Shown in pieces: positions 24,449 through 36,220 of a DNA stretch of 64,000 nt; within the stretch, counting starts at the first letter, position 1, and the number at the start of each line of letters is the position of its first letter. A program made the position numbers and the translations under genes. The stretch comes from Anseranas semipalmata (taxonomy: Eukaryota; Chordata; Aves; Anseriformes; Anseranatidae), in NCBI GenBank assembly GCA_013399115.1, contig VXAA01003378.1:164594-228593 (forward strand). The letters run 5' to 3'. A model generated the notes under the pieces. It saw only the letters and a list, made by a program, of their open reading frames with translations. It searched no databases and was not told where the DNA came from.

Positions 24449-26325
24449 GGTAAGTACATATTAATATTTTTGGAAATCTCTTTCAATATATATCTATGAC
24501 TATCCAGTAACTCTAACCATATGTGTAATCTTGACCTGGACCTTCTCAACATAGATAGGTATATATCTATATATATGTATCTGTGTGTGAGAATATATGT
24601 TTGTGTATCTGTATATCTCTGAATATTTGTACATGATTTAGTCTTATTGAAGAAATTATTTTTTGTCTGTTAGGAGGAAATAACATCCAGAAGAGCCCCA
24701 TGTTATGCACAAGTTCATGAAGAAACTTCCATGTCCTAGGTATTCTTCTTTCACGAGAAGTGATCAGGTATCTTGTCGTATGTTTAATATGAAGTCATAT
24801 ATTCATTATTCGGCACTGCTTGAAATGCCATCACTGCAAACCAAGTACATTATTTTAACTTGGCTAGATTTAATGAATTTTCAGTTTTGGCAAAATGTAA
24901 AGATCAGTACAATTAAGCTGGGGATGAGCAACATTCCTTGCCCCTCCAGAAGAAAAGTAAAAATTTAACTCCCTGTTTTCATTTGATAGTACTGCAGAGC
25001 CACACTATATAATTATATATATGGCCATATTACTACCTCCTTATGACAACTAGGGAAAAGCATCTACTGTTCATCAAAAGCAAAAAAAAATTATTTATAG
25101 GCAGATAACTCATTTCTTGTTTTTATGCTGATTTTACACAAAACAAAGCCTTGCACAGCTGCTCTTTGGAAGATAAAAAGGATTCAAATTGCTGTAGCAG
25201 ACTTGTGAGTGGAAATGTTTTCAGATGTTTGTGAATCAAATCACATGGGGAAAGGGCAGGTTTTATTTGCTGTGGATTGTTTGCCTCCAGAAATATTTTA
25301 TCCTTTGCTTATTCTTAATTGATTAGCTCTTCCTCATAGGTAGATTTTTTTACTACTGTAGAATTCATGGAGTGAAAGGATAAATAAATATTTTAAGAAT
25401 TTCATCCTGTAATCACCAGAAGAGACATCCGCAGTGAGAACTTTGCTAAGGTAACAATTAATAACAGTTAGCTCACAGGTGTCTGATATTGGTCCTGTTT
25501 TTTAGGTCCATAATTTACTTTCATTATCTACCAAGGCACTTACAAATCACTTTATATATCACTTTATACAAACAGATCACACAGACTTCTCTGAAGTAAA
25601 CTTGGACACGTGATAAGTGGCCTAGTATTTAACTGTTGGCCGTAGAACTAAATATTTCATAGTTAAAATAACTTGCTATGACGTTAAGGAAAAACTTTAT
25701 TGAAGGGGAATAAAATGAGTGAACACAAGCAGGCATAAAAAGAGAACTAACAAGGAAAAATAGATTTTATTTAAAGGAATTGTGGAGGATTTTTTTCTGC
25801 ACAGAATTTAAATGTGCCATTTGAAAGATTGAATTTTCTTCAAAAACGCTGCCATATTCTGAAATGAATGTAGAGGTAAGCTGAGTTTCTCCTCAGATTC
25901 CCAAAATCAGTCATCATCATGATTTCATGTTGTCAGCATGATGGAGACTATTTCAGGCATGTCTTCTCACTGCTTGATTTACTAGGTGACATGTCGTGAG
26001 ATTCACCTGGCCTGCAAATCGGATCTGAAGAGGCGGAGGAGGACAATGACATGACTTCCAGCAGTCATTCAGTCATTATATAGAAATACCCTTCAAAAGA
26101 TCTGTTCCTGCCTCGGGTGAAATAGATGTCAAATTTGCCCTAAGGATATGGATCAAAGACTGTTGCCAACTCATACTACACAGATAAAAACAGCCTACAG
26201 CTGAATTGCCCTTTTTCTAAAGAAGAAAAGTTTTCTCCTTGTGTGGGTGTTGCATAAAATACATATTTTAATCAGCTTAAAATGTCTTTTAAGTATTTGC
26301 ACTGACCTCACAATTTTATCTATGG
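24449..26325. other. AT-rich non-coding sequence, no gene seen
   Basis: This contains an AT/GT-rich low-complexity stretch at about 24550-24620 and a 12-bp near-tandem repeat (ATCACTTTATAY) at 25546-25569. A small clump of CpGs at 25995-26115 is discussed under findings. The longest frame is 87 codons and has no recognisable product. Confidence 0.58.
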
Positions 26326-26376
26326 AATATATATATACACATACATAAATATATATATATATGTATATATGTATGT
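26326..26376. repeat. TA-rich low-complexity repeat
   Basis: An imperfect run of TA and TATG/TACA units. It is purely compositional, with no associated element. Confidence 0.85.
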
Positions 26377-26490
26377 AAGTGGCAGTGTTGGACTGGTTCT
26401 TGCTGTCTCAGACCTGCCGGAAAATGCAAGGTTTAATTAGTCTTGCAGGATTTATTTAACAGATCAAGGAATTGTTTGGCAATAACTTGG

Positions 26491-26624
26491 CTCCCTTTCC
26501 CCCTTTCCCCCTTTCCCCTTTTTCCCTTTCCCCCTTTTTCCCTTTTTCCCTCTTCTCTTCTCTCCTTCTTGTTTTCCACTTCCCCTTCCCCTTTTTCACT
26601 TCCCCTTTCCTTTTCTCCACCTTT
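26491..26624. repeat. Long polypyrimidine tract
   Basis: Positions 26491-26570 are 80 bp of uninterrupted C and T built from variants of CCCTTT and CCCTTTTT. After a single G at 26571 the tract continues with few A interruptions to 26624. The opposite strand is purine-rich and gives a 131-codon Lys/Glu/Gly-rich open frame (26456-26851, -), which is a repeat artefact. Homopurine-homopyrimidine tracts with mirror-like symmetry can adopt triplex (H-DNA) structure; that is family knowledge, not shown here. Confidence 0.93.
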
Positions 26625-27180
26625 GGAAAAGTCAGGAAAAGTAGAACTGGGAAACTGAGCAGAGCTTTGTAATTCTTTTGTTTCACTATTACAAGTGTTG
26701 TTTTCTTAATATAGGCAAAATATTCCTTCCAGTGCAGCAGGTAAGACCTAATTTTTTTACGCACAACATCATGAATAGAAAAACTTTGAAAACATAAAAT
26801 GAAGATCATATTGAATGACTGTTTTGAATACTTGTTTAAGGAAAAGAACAAATGTGAGAAAAGTCTTTCCTAAATCATTATGCTTTGAATCTTGAGAAGA
26901 CTTTTTTTCGTTTAGATTCTCATGGTTATTTCATTCAGTCATGCATATTTTAATTAGCTATTCAACATGCAGGAAAAAAAAATCTGATGTTGCTCTTTGC
27001 CAGTTCACAATGCCCTTTTCACTTCTGCCAAGTATGGCATGTATGAGAAAAATAGCCAAGTTCTTTGATTCATCCAGGAAAGCCACTATTAAAATGAAGA
27101 ATTTTAAATACAGAAGTTGTTCTATTGTTTTTTGATATGCTGCTCAAGTAGTAGAACTAGAGCACACCACTTTTCTGGGT
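26625..27180. other. Unique AT-rich sequence, nothing recognised
   Basis: No gene, repeat family or RNA was recognised. The GCAGCAG|GTAAGACC word near 26735-26748 resembles a splice donor, but the only upstream acceptor would leave an exon of about 26 bp, so it is not called. Confidence 0.5.
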
Positions 27181-27242
27181 TAGCTATATAAAGGTATATA
27201 TAGCTATATAAAGCTATATATCAAAGCTATATTTTTATATAT
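27181..27242. repeat. Imperfect AGCTATATA repeat cluster
   Basis: The word AGCTATATA or a close variant occurs four times in about 62 bp, mixed with TATATA. The composition is nearly all A and T apart from the AGCT cores, and the unit is partly palindromic, so the segment could extrude small hairpins. It is not part of a recognised element. Confidence 0.75.
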
Positions 27243-27594
27243 GCTGGTTCTGAGGACTACAATGGCTCCTTCTCTGAGACTTTCACAAACAGAGGATTAT
27301 TTCTGGCTAGGATTACTACCATCACTGTGAAAATGTCAGTCTTATTAGATGCTTTTATTGTCTTAGGCAACAGAAGACTAATGGTGATAGAGCAAAGAGC
27401 TAAAGCTAAAGCAAAGAGCTTTGGGCACTGTTTTTGAGATTTCTTGTGTTATAGCCGCTGACCTCACAGTGGCTGATCATCAATTTTAATGTTAAATGTT
27501 TTAAAAAGTATATTCAAATAGTAAAAAACAAAAAAAGACTTTGTATTAATGCTTAGCATATTTATTTTACTTTTCTAGTTCAGTATGTTCTGAT
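27243..27594. other. Unique sequence, nothing recognised
   Basis: An 11-bp direct repeat (AGCAAAGAGCT at 27391-27401 and 27410-27420) separated by 8 bp is the only structure seen. No gene or transposable element was recognised. Confidence 0.5.
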
Positions 27595-27626
27595 ATTTTT
27601 GAGGCCAAAGTGATGGCCTCAAAAAT
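27595..27626. repeat. Perfect 13-bp hairpin with 6-nt loop
   Basis: Left arm ATTTTTGAGGCCA (27595-27607), loop AAGTGA, right arm TGGCCTCAAAAAT (27614-27626), exact reverse complements. The GGCC-containing stem followed by A/T looks superficially like an intrinsic bacterial terminator, but the surroundings are vertebrate non-coding DNA. The stem is too short for a microRNA precursor. This is the longest perfect short-loop inverted repeat that I found in the window. Confidence 0.93.
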
Positions 27627-30169
27627 GGTGGACCTTTCAGTTAGTTCTGAGTCTTATCTGCTCTCTACAACCCTCTCAAGGAAAGCTGAGATGTGCCAGC
27701 AGCCACTGTCCTACTCTGTAGTCCTGTGGTTTTCTTGCAGGAATTGGGATGTAAGGGCTTGTGACCAATGAACCTCTAAATTGAAGAAGGCTCCGTGGGG
27801 ATGGGCAAGGTTGATGTGCCCATGAAGCTCAGGGAACAAAGCAGGGTGTGACTGACCACAGCTAATGCAAAGGAAGTATAACAATTTACATTTTTATTGT
27901 GATTTCAGTATATTTTCTATCACTCAGCTAAATTAGAAATCCCACATAACATTAACATCAACTTTAAATATGTAAATTTGATATTAAACATTACACCCTC
28001 CACACCTGGAATATCTAAAAGAACCTGGTTGAAGAGTGTTGGACACTGACAAGGCTGAAAGGGGACTTTCTCCAACATATAGTCAATCATATTTTGACCC
28101 TGGTTTTAAACTCTAATAAGTACCTATGAGGAGGATCTAGAATAATTTTAATGACAGCTGTCCTATACACCAAACATTCTTAAAATGCAAAAAGCAAAGC
28201 TACTGTTAGTTAACTTGACAGTAGGCAAATGTTTTCACAGGGCAGCATATTGGTGATTATACCAGAGGCCTGGATGACAGAAAACAACTAATAAGATTTT
28301 TTTCTTGCTGTCTCAAAGATGAAACAACTTATTTTGACTTCATCTGCAGAGTATCACAGTTATGCTTGGTGGTAGGGCAGGAGAAACTTCTGTGGATGAT
28401 CAGCTAGGGAGAAAGAACAATGACACTGAGATCTAGCATGCTTCCTGACCTGGAGCAGAATGAGAACAGCATGTTTCATCTGCTCTCCTTTGGATGTGGG
28501 TTTTTGGTCGCAAGCATTCCCCTGAGCTTTCTGGAAAAGATGCTTATGAGAACTGTCCAACCATTGTCTTTCCATGCCCAATAAATCTCATCCTGCCTAT
28601 ACCTACAGCTGCCTCTGTACCTTCTTCCACAAGAACAGGTTGTTAGAATCCCATCCTGAAAAAGCCTGATTTGCAGAATGGCACTAAAAAGATGTGTTCA
28701 GATCCAGAAGTAACTAAAACTAGGTTTGTTTCTCCTTGAGTTGATGCATATTAGTGCAAATTACATTTGTTTGCAGAGGTGATTTCTTTTTCTTTGAGCA
28801 CATTTGCAGATGATAATATGTTGAAATAGGATAATGTAATGAAAGAATAAATATGCTAATCATTTGATGTGACTGCTAAACATGGCTGGCAAATTCATGT
28901 TACATACTATTTAGCAAGATTTTAAAAGATTTTTTTAATAGACCATATATCATTTCCTTTGTTTGAATGTTAATTGTTTTAATTATTAGCAACACATTAA
29001 TCACAAACTGTTCAGTTCAGCATGAACTATCCAGCCCAACTGATTTGGAGAATGAGTGTACTTTTCATTCAAATGAAGACACTAACCAAAAACCCAATGA
29101 AAAAATGCAATAAAGCATAATCATAGAACTCTGCCTAAACTGACAATTTTAATATAATTTTATTTATTCTTTTGTTTCACTGTATGAAAGATGCAAAGAC
29201 TCCTATATGTAGGTGTTACCAGCTTTCATCAAATATTCTTTTCTTTCTGTGTTAAGACAGATGGGTCAGTTTTGACCTTTTCACTGTTCTTGTTAGGATC
29301 TCTTCTTCTGCCAACTTTGGCATCTCTGATGCCCAGTTTATTATCAGAAGTCAAAACGGGTGGCAGAATGTTTCTAGCTCTGTCTTGTTTATAAAAAAAT
29401 CAAGCTTGCAATTTACCACTTTTTATTCTTTGCAACATGCTGATTTTTAAAACTGATCAAAATGTTTGTTTTGTTGCTTTTTCTGCTTGAATAACACAGT
29501 AATTTTTTGTTGTTGTTTTAATGTACAAAGGCAAAATTATATCCTAACTTTACATGTGTAATTTATTTGCTTGTGTAATGCAAATTATTGTATTGGCAGT
29601 TATCCCTCTACTGTTAATATTGTCTTATGGCAGTGTAACATCACACTACAATATCACTTAATTGTTTAGTCATCACCCTACTTGATGCCATTCACGTTTG
29701 GGTTGGAAGAGCATGTCAGTTTCAGGATCCATGTATTTGTTACACTGTGCATAGAAGTAGGCAGACTGAGTGTGCTGTCTGTGTCACAAGCACAACTTGA
29801 TGCATGATATTTTATTTCTCCAAATTAATATGCAACTTTTTTTGTTATAAATTCAATGCTTAAGTCAGTGCTTAATGGGTTGGTCAATGGAAAAAGTAAT
29901 GTAAAGTAATGTAAAATAGTGTTTACTTTTGTCCTCTTTCTGTCCAGCAATGAAAATCCTAACAGCTATCTCTGTCGACATTTCTTATTACAGAACTCTT
30001 TGGAGAGATTAAAAGGTGGCTTTTGTGTCACTTGGCCTACCCTACTCTGCAATGTATGTTTTTTCCTAGTGAAAATCTTTTTCAACTCAAATCAGATGCT
30101 GAGGTTTTATTGCTACATGGACCTATTGCTTCATAAAGAGTGAGGTAAAAGAAGTTTTGTATATACTTT
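27627..30169. other. Unique AT-rich sequence, no gene seen
   Basis: Frames are below 75 codons and unrecognised. Small items are a 10-bp exact tandem repeat (AAGTAATGTA, 29894-29913) and a patch rich in TAAT and octamer-like words at 28853-28990 (see findings). The stretch at 27640-27860 is GC-richer than its surroundings but could not be assigned to a gene or a repeat family. Confidence 0.55.
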
Positions 30170-30924
30170 TGTGATGGTTTTACCCTGATGGACAGCTAAA
30201 ACTCCACAACAACCACCCTCTCACTCCCCCTCCTCAAAGGAAGAGGGGAAGAAAATATGATAGAATAGGGCTCAAGGGTTGAGTTAAGGACGGGGAGATG
30301 GCTCACCAGTTACCATCACAGGCAAAGCAGACTCAACATAGGGAGATTAATATAATTGTTATATAATTTCCTATTACTAACAGACTAGAACAGCGAGAAA
30401 CTACAAGCAAACTAAAAACTGATCCTGCATGGGCTTCCCCACAGACAGCAGTTCTTCAAGAACTGTTCCAATATGGGTCTGTACCACGGGGTCCATCCCT
30501 CAGGACCAAACTGCTCCAGCATGGGTCCACCATGAGCAGCAGCTCCCGCCAGGCCTCCTGCTCCTGCATGGGCTCCTCTCCACAGGCTGCAGGGGAACTT
30601 CTGCTCTGGCACCTGGAGCCCCTCCTGCCCTCCTTCTGCACTGACCTGGGTGCCTGCAGGGCTGTTTTTCACTCCTCTCTCCCAGCTGCTGTTGTGCAGC
30701 AGTCTGGGTGTTTTTTATTTTATTTTTTTCCCCTTTCTTAACTCTGCTCTCACAGAGGCTCAAACACCGTCCGTAACTGGCTCAGCTCTGGCCAGCAGCA
30801 GGTCCCTTTTGGAGCTGGCTGGACCTGGCTCTGATCTGCCATGGGTCAGCTTCTGGACTCTTCTCACAGAGGCCACCCCTGCAGCCCCCCTGCTACCAAA
30901 ACCTTGCCATGTAAACCCAATACA
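30170..30924 (-). mobile_element. Solo LTR of an avian endogenous retrovirus (family A)
   Basis: The element begins TGTGATGG at 30170 and ends AATACA at 30924, giving the TG..CA termini of an LTR. It matches, from memory, a high-copy LTR in neoavian genomes whose sense strand starts at 30924 and runs leftward. The right half is strikingly GC-rich against its surroundings and carries a degenerate module array (30419-30600). The left part is the R/U5-like end shared with the fragment at 23287-23516. No retroviral coding sequence lies on either side, so it is a solo LTR, presumably left by LTR-LTR recombination. I see no clear target-site duplication. Open frames of 60-118 codons over it are not genes. 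The family name is not certain; a repeat-library search would settle it. Confidence 0.88.
30419..30600. repeat. 43-48-bp module array inside the LTR
   Basis: Four degenerate modules start at 30419, 30463, 30511 and 30558, each opening with a CTG.TCC..ATGGG-like word, and a fifth, more degraded start follows at 30601. Module lengths are 44, 48, 47 and 43 bp. This is an internal minisatellite of the LTR. From memory, other copies of the family carry more modules, so this copy may be contracted. Confidence 0.75.
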
Positions 30925-33055
30925 GCTTGTGGTACCTTGTGTTGGGATGAACCTTAAGGAACAGTTAAGCTGGATGCATGGATCAGCTTTGCATGAAAAA
31001 GAATAGTAGGAGAAAAAGTCACCCAAAGTGTTAATTCCCTCCTGAGAAAGGCCAGTTAAATCTGTTGATCACCATGAAAGAAAACATAGAAAAAGGTCAT
31101 GAGGCTGAAAAAGTGGCTTTGAATATATGTATTTATTAAATATACAGTATCCCTCAGTATGAAGGCAGTTAAAATGAATAATATGAAATGCTGAAAGAAG
31201 CTGAGCATTTCTGTAAGGTCAATAGAACATTCAGCATCTGTGAGAGTAAGCTTGCTTAATACTACATGGAAAGACATTAATTCTCAAGGGTCTCATTAAT
31301 CCTTAAGGGACTAGGCATGTGCTAACACCATAACTAGAAAACTATCAATATGTAGCACCTGTTTTTTTCTGAGTGGCTTGAATTACCACACTCAAAATAC
31401 ATTCATCTTTCAGAACTTTGTGTCCAGGTTTTTCAAAGCAGAACCTTCCTTTTTTAGTGGCAGCCTAACCTTGTTCGACCTCATGGAGTGCTTACCATGG
31501 GTGAAAGAAAATGCTCTTCTGCCTCAGTGAGAAACTTTGGTATTTTGCTCCAAACTGTTTCAGGACTTAAACTAATCAGGTCTTGTGCAAGTGAAGGCAA
31601 TTCCTGCAAAGAATTAATAAAGCTCAAATTGCCAATTTTGTAAGTGATCCCAAACAGTGTTAATTCCTTAAACGGATGAGAATTCTGCAATAGCATACAG
31701 AATGAATGGCAGAAGCATAGTTTAAAGAAGCAGGTAGCAGTGACTCATTTTCTAAATCCTTTGCCCTGCAAGTGTAAGATCACCAGTGATCTTTCTGCTG
31801 CAGTATATGAAATAAGTGTGTCAGAGCCACAGTACCTGAGGATTCTGAATTTTTATTTTAAATTTCTCTCCTCACACTAGAAAAAAATTTGTTCTTCAAA
31901 ATAATCTGGAAAGCTAGAATAAGGCATACTTTGGGTTTCAAATGTAGCTTATAATTTTAAAGGACTGCAGTTATGAATATTTGTCTTGCTTTGACACTTT
32001 TAAAGGACAAACAACTGACCTAGAAATAGATAAAATGGAGATGGTACTGAATATCTTCTGTCACATTTTCCTTTCACGGTTTGTGGCACTGCTGAGGAGG
32101 ATTTTTCTGCAAGTTACTGTATTTGACCTAACACGGGTATTACCATGTAAGACTGAAGTCCTTTAGGAGTGCATGTGTTATGTCTGCTAATATACTGAAA
32201 GAGCACTATGATGATTTTAAAGGGATGTTACACAGAGGTATATTTTAGCAAGTATACACATTGCTTTAATCAGCAGACCTTATTGTTAGCAGGCTAGGAA
32301 ATTCTATACTACTTAATTGTAAACACTTACAAACACAACAAACAATTCTCCTTCCCCTTCACTTGGCTAAAAGGTCAAAGTTGTGCTTGAGTTTGAGGTT
32401 AAGCTCAAGTCAGTACCTTCCATTTTGGGCAGATATTCATATACTATATGCATAAATGCTGAACTCAAATGGGCTTTGAAAATGGTAACCAGATTGCATC
32501 ATTTAAATGTGCACCTATCTGGAAAATTTGTGGTGTATACATCAATAACAACAACAAAAAAATCAGTGTTAGTCTTAAGCTCCTATATTCACTGATAGTC
32601 CAGTGTCAAATCAAAATAGGTACGTATTGGTCAAGTACTATTCTACACTGAATATTGACTCCAAGGACAATGACTTGTTTTCCTGTTTAGTAGACATATT
32701 GAAACATATTGAAATTTGTTTGAAATCTGTTGTGATTAGAAACAACAAAGGTTTTTGATCTAATTAGGGGACCTGGAAGTTAACCTGGAATCCAATAAAT
32801 AGTTGGTGATCTTACACCAAGATTCTGCAAAAGGGATGTCTTTGGTTATACCCTAGAATTGGTAGCTGTCATGCATCTTATTTCCTTCAGTGTATTTCTG
32901 CATGTGAAGTTAATCAAAGGTTCTCAGTTGTGCTGAAGAAGTAGTTATACTACTCTACAACCAAGTAGAGAGTTAAAAAAAAAAAAAAAAATTAAATCTC
33001 ACAGTAGTTTTTAAGTCATTATCATTAATAAATATAACGTGTGACAGCTATGTGC

Positions 33056-33078
33056 CTTCATGTCTTCAAGACATGAAG
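33056..33078. repeat. Perfect 11-bp palindrome with 1-nt centre
   Basis: CTTCATGTCTT (33056-33066), central C, AAGACATGAAG (33068-33078). The arms are exact reverse complements with almost no spacer, so the structure would favour a cruciform rather than an RNA hairpin. It is not associated with any recognised element. Confidence 0.92.
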
Positions 33079-34308
33079 TAATAACAGCTGTCTTAGCACA
33101 ATTGTATACTAAAATATTTTTCTACATACGGCATCAGTTTGGTGTTACTTATATATGGTACTTTATGAGTAATTGTATAATTAAACAACACTTTTATACA
33201 ATGAATTTATAATGTCATAATCATATTTTCCGTACGCATTAAGTTGTCCGACATTTCTGTATTAAGTAAAGAGCTGATTTCAGTAATTCCCTTCTCTGGT
33301 CCTATAATGAAACACATAGTGATGTTCAATTAGTTGTTGTACAACATATGGCCCCTTACAAGTTCTCCATTTATACTGTTTTCTTACCTAGTAGAAATAG
33401 TATTAGTCAAGATCAAGGATTCTGTATTCATCTTGTTATGTCAGAAACTAAAATATTTATAGCTGGAACAATTCATCAATAAGCTGCTGCTATCATTTAA
33501 TGAAATGTACTGGCTTTTATTTTAAGCTGAGTCTTGTTACCATGATAAATTATTCAAAATGGTTGCTTGCTTCATCCTTGTTGGAAGTACCTTGTACAAC
33601 TATAGATTGTTGCTAATTTACATTTGGAACTTTTATCTGAAATTGAGCTAATTCTCTCTATGTTCCCTGCCAAACAGATCAATGGCAGCACAGAGCTATA
33701 ACTTGATGTGTTAGTGCAATCTGGTTATTTATCTTGGATAAGCTATCTGTTCTCCTTACATTTACAGGACGTTTTTTTTCCGTCATTTTCCTACCTCTTT
33801 ACTTTTTCCTGCATGGGATTTACTTTAACTTGCATGGGATGCAGATCTTATACCAAGCTAAATGTTTTAGGAGTAATTCTGCAACTTAGATAATGTAAAC
33901 AGAGTATAGTGCTGTCTGTGGTCCTGTCATGCTTTATATTGCTTAGATCAGTGAAAGATGCGTGAAGTAGGGTGTGATTAAAAAGTTTCATTCTAGTTTG
34001 GGCAGATCTGCTTAACCCATGTGACGCATGACCCAGGCATTTTCAAGATTATAAGAGCCAGGAGCCCATGCAAGGTTGCTTCATGTGAGCTGAAAGTACT
34101 GCAGAGGCTTTGTGGTCATGGTTAACACCCTTCTCAAAATAACTGCAGCTTCAAAGCTTCTGGCTCACAGCCATATGTATTGTATATTTGTTGGTTGGAT
34201 AACAGTGCAGGCAAAATAGATATTTTTCAGAGACACTTGCAGTTACTTTGTCAGTTCTTTTTAGAATTTCAATATTTTATCTCCCTAAAGGTATACAAAT
34301 ATATATGA

Positions 34309-34328
34309 AACCACTCTCTAGAGTGGTT
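34309..34328. repeat. Perfect 9-bp inverted repeat
   Basis: AACCACTCT (34309-34317), spacer CT, AGAGTGGTT (34320-34328). It is a short near-palindrome in otherwise unremarkable sequence. Confidence 0.85.
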
Positions 34329-36220
34329 CTTTGCTCCCCACAAATGCAGTGGTTCCAGTTATGTCACTTCACGTGCAATGGACATAAAAAACACTTGTCC
34401 TTTAGTCTTCTTCAGGGCATGGAATCCACACTCTTCTTTTCAAAATCTGCTTCTACAGTTGACATAGAAGCTCTACTCTAAACTGCCATATGCTGCTTAC
34501 TAACCATCCTTCTTTAAGTACTCAAAAGGTCATAGGGCTGTTTTGTTAAGTATTGATATTGAAGATATTCAGAATTCATAACAAGAATTGGGCTTTTTGT
34601 CAACAAAATTTATGTCTGTAAGTACACTTAAATTAAAAACCTTGTATTTTCTAAGTGTTTGAAATTAGGATCCTCTATAATTATGTTTATCCAGCAATTA
34701 AGCAATAAATGAGAACTCTTGGTTTTAAGCCTTGGTCACTCTTCAGCCTTCAATCACTAGCTGTTATGTACACAACTATTTCATTGCCTACATTTCTTCA
34801 AGGAACAAAAATAATTTATAAAGGGAGAAAATCTTCACAGAAGGATATTTTCCTAAAAGGGTCATATTTAACAATTCTGTATGATCTTCCAGGGCTAAAA
34901 TTCAAAGCTTTTGAAAGGTTTTAGATTGCTGGTGCTGCATTGCCATCAAGCAATACCTGCTTGAAATTTCTGCAATTTGACTGAGTTTCTGAGCTGTGAA
35001 ACTATCACCTTTGAAATTAACATGTTTTCCAAAATATGGATATGAAAATAACATAAGTGAAAACTTGCTGCTAACTAAAGGATTTTCTGGGCCACAGTAA
35101 TTTATCTACCTAACCTTACTTGCTTGCTGTATAATAGATTTAAATACTAACTTTAACTGTTTGATTTAAACATCGGGGGGAGAAAACCTTGGTATGAAAA
35201 TTTCTTTCATGTTGTGTATGGGCTATCATTTATTTAATCTGTTATATGACAGTGGTTAGCTAAAGAACGTAAATGTCTGGAAACAAGTCAACTTCTTAAA
35301 GTATGCATTGGAAGCCACGTTAGGTTTTAAATCTTCGCTGCCAGAACGGAGTGTAATCTCCTTGAAGTGGCACTTAGACCCAGAAATTCAAAAGACAATT
35401 TGAAAGCATTTAGAGCTAATAAAAAATGGATAGCTATGCAATTCTAAATAAGAAATTGTGCTCTGAAAATTTCTGTACTGCTTGCTGATTCTGTAACCAC
35501 ACACATAAAAAATCATTTGCTCTAGATAACCGTGTTTTTTTTTCACTTATGGAGAATACATGTGATTAATGCTGTCATTTTTAAATGTAAACCTGTATTG
35601 CTTTTAAGGAATAATTACCTAACTGTGCTTTAACATTTTTCTTTCAGTGTTACAGAATAATTTATCATTAGGAATAATGAGCCACTGTTCATTTTCTTCA
35701 GGTAAATTGAATATTTGAAGTAAGTGGTAAATGATTTCATGTTAGGCTACATCAGAAATTCTTCCCTTCCTTCATTTTCCTTCTTTGCCAGCCAACCCTT
35801 CAGAATATGTACAGGTGTCCTAATCAGCAAGCATTTAGTTTGTGTGTGGAAATCCACTAATGTGCTCATTTGATGCAGTTAAAAAAAAAAAAAAAAAGAA
35901 AGAAACATATAAAAGCAGGGCCCTGATATTATCTTATGAGTTTACATAGGCTTCTGTGGCATCCTTGTTTCCATCTCCTGGTTTTGTTTGTTTGTTTTTC
36001 TTTTGAAAAACATTTCAAGACATATAAAAAGATAAGTGATGTAACTGTATTCACATCTCTTTAGCTTGTGCCTATACCATGTGCCTGTACTCATTAGATG
36101 TATTAAATATTTAAGTGCTCAGCTTTAACCTCAAACGTGATGACCTACTGCTATAATGGCTGGGATTGAAGCTGGTGATAGCTTGAAGCTGGCCTAGATT
36201 CAAACTGCCTCCAAGGTTGT

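Larger units (their letters stand above)
30925..36220. other. AT-rich non-coding sequence, no gene seen
   Basis: Frames do not exceed about 77 codons outside the LTR edge and none is recognisable. Small repeats include a 10-bp exact tandem (ACATATTGAA, 32694-32713), a 17-bp poly-A at 32975-32991, a repeated TGCATGGGAT word near 33812-33841 and a 17-bp poly-A at 35881-35897. Hairpins at 33056 and 34309 are listed separately. Confidence 0.58.

Noticed and set aside
26443..26851. 131-codon Lys/Glu/Gly-rich frame (-) and Pro/Phe/Ser-rich frames (+)
   Set aside because: They run through the polypyrimidine tract, whose composition suppresses stop codons; there is no domain, start context or splice structure.
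27595..27626. Intrinsic (Rho-independent) terminator
   Set aside because: It has the right shape, but the window is vertebrate non-coding DNA with no adjacent gene and no extended U-tract requirement that applies here.
29696..29712. CR1-like word (TTTGGGTTGGAAGAG)
   Set aside because: One short word resembling a CR1 3' region, with no continuing similarity on either side.
23287..30924. A single provirus bounded by the two related LTRs
   Set aside because: The two LTR segments are in opposite orientation and the DNA between them shows no gag, pol or env sequence.
30412..31026. Cluster of overlapping frames of 60-118 codons on both strands
   Set aside because: They lie on a GC-rich solo LTR where stops are rare in every frame; no retroviral protein motif is present.
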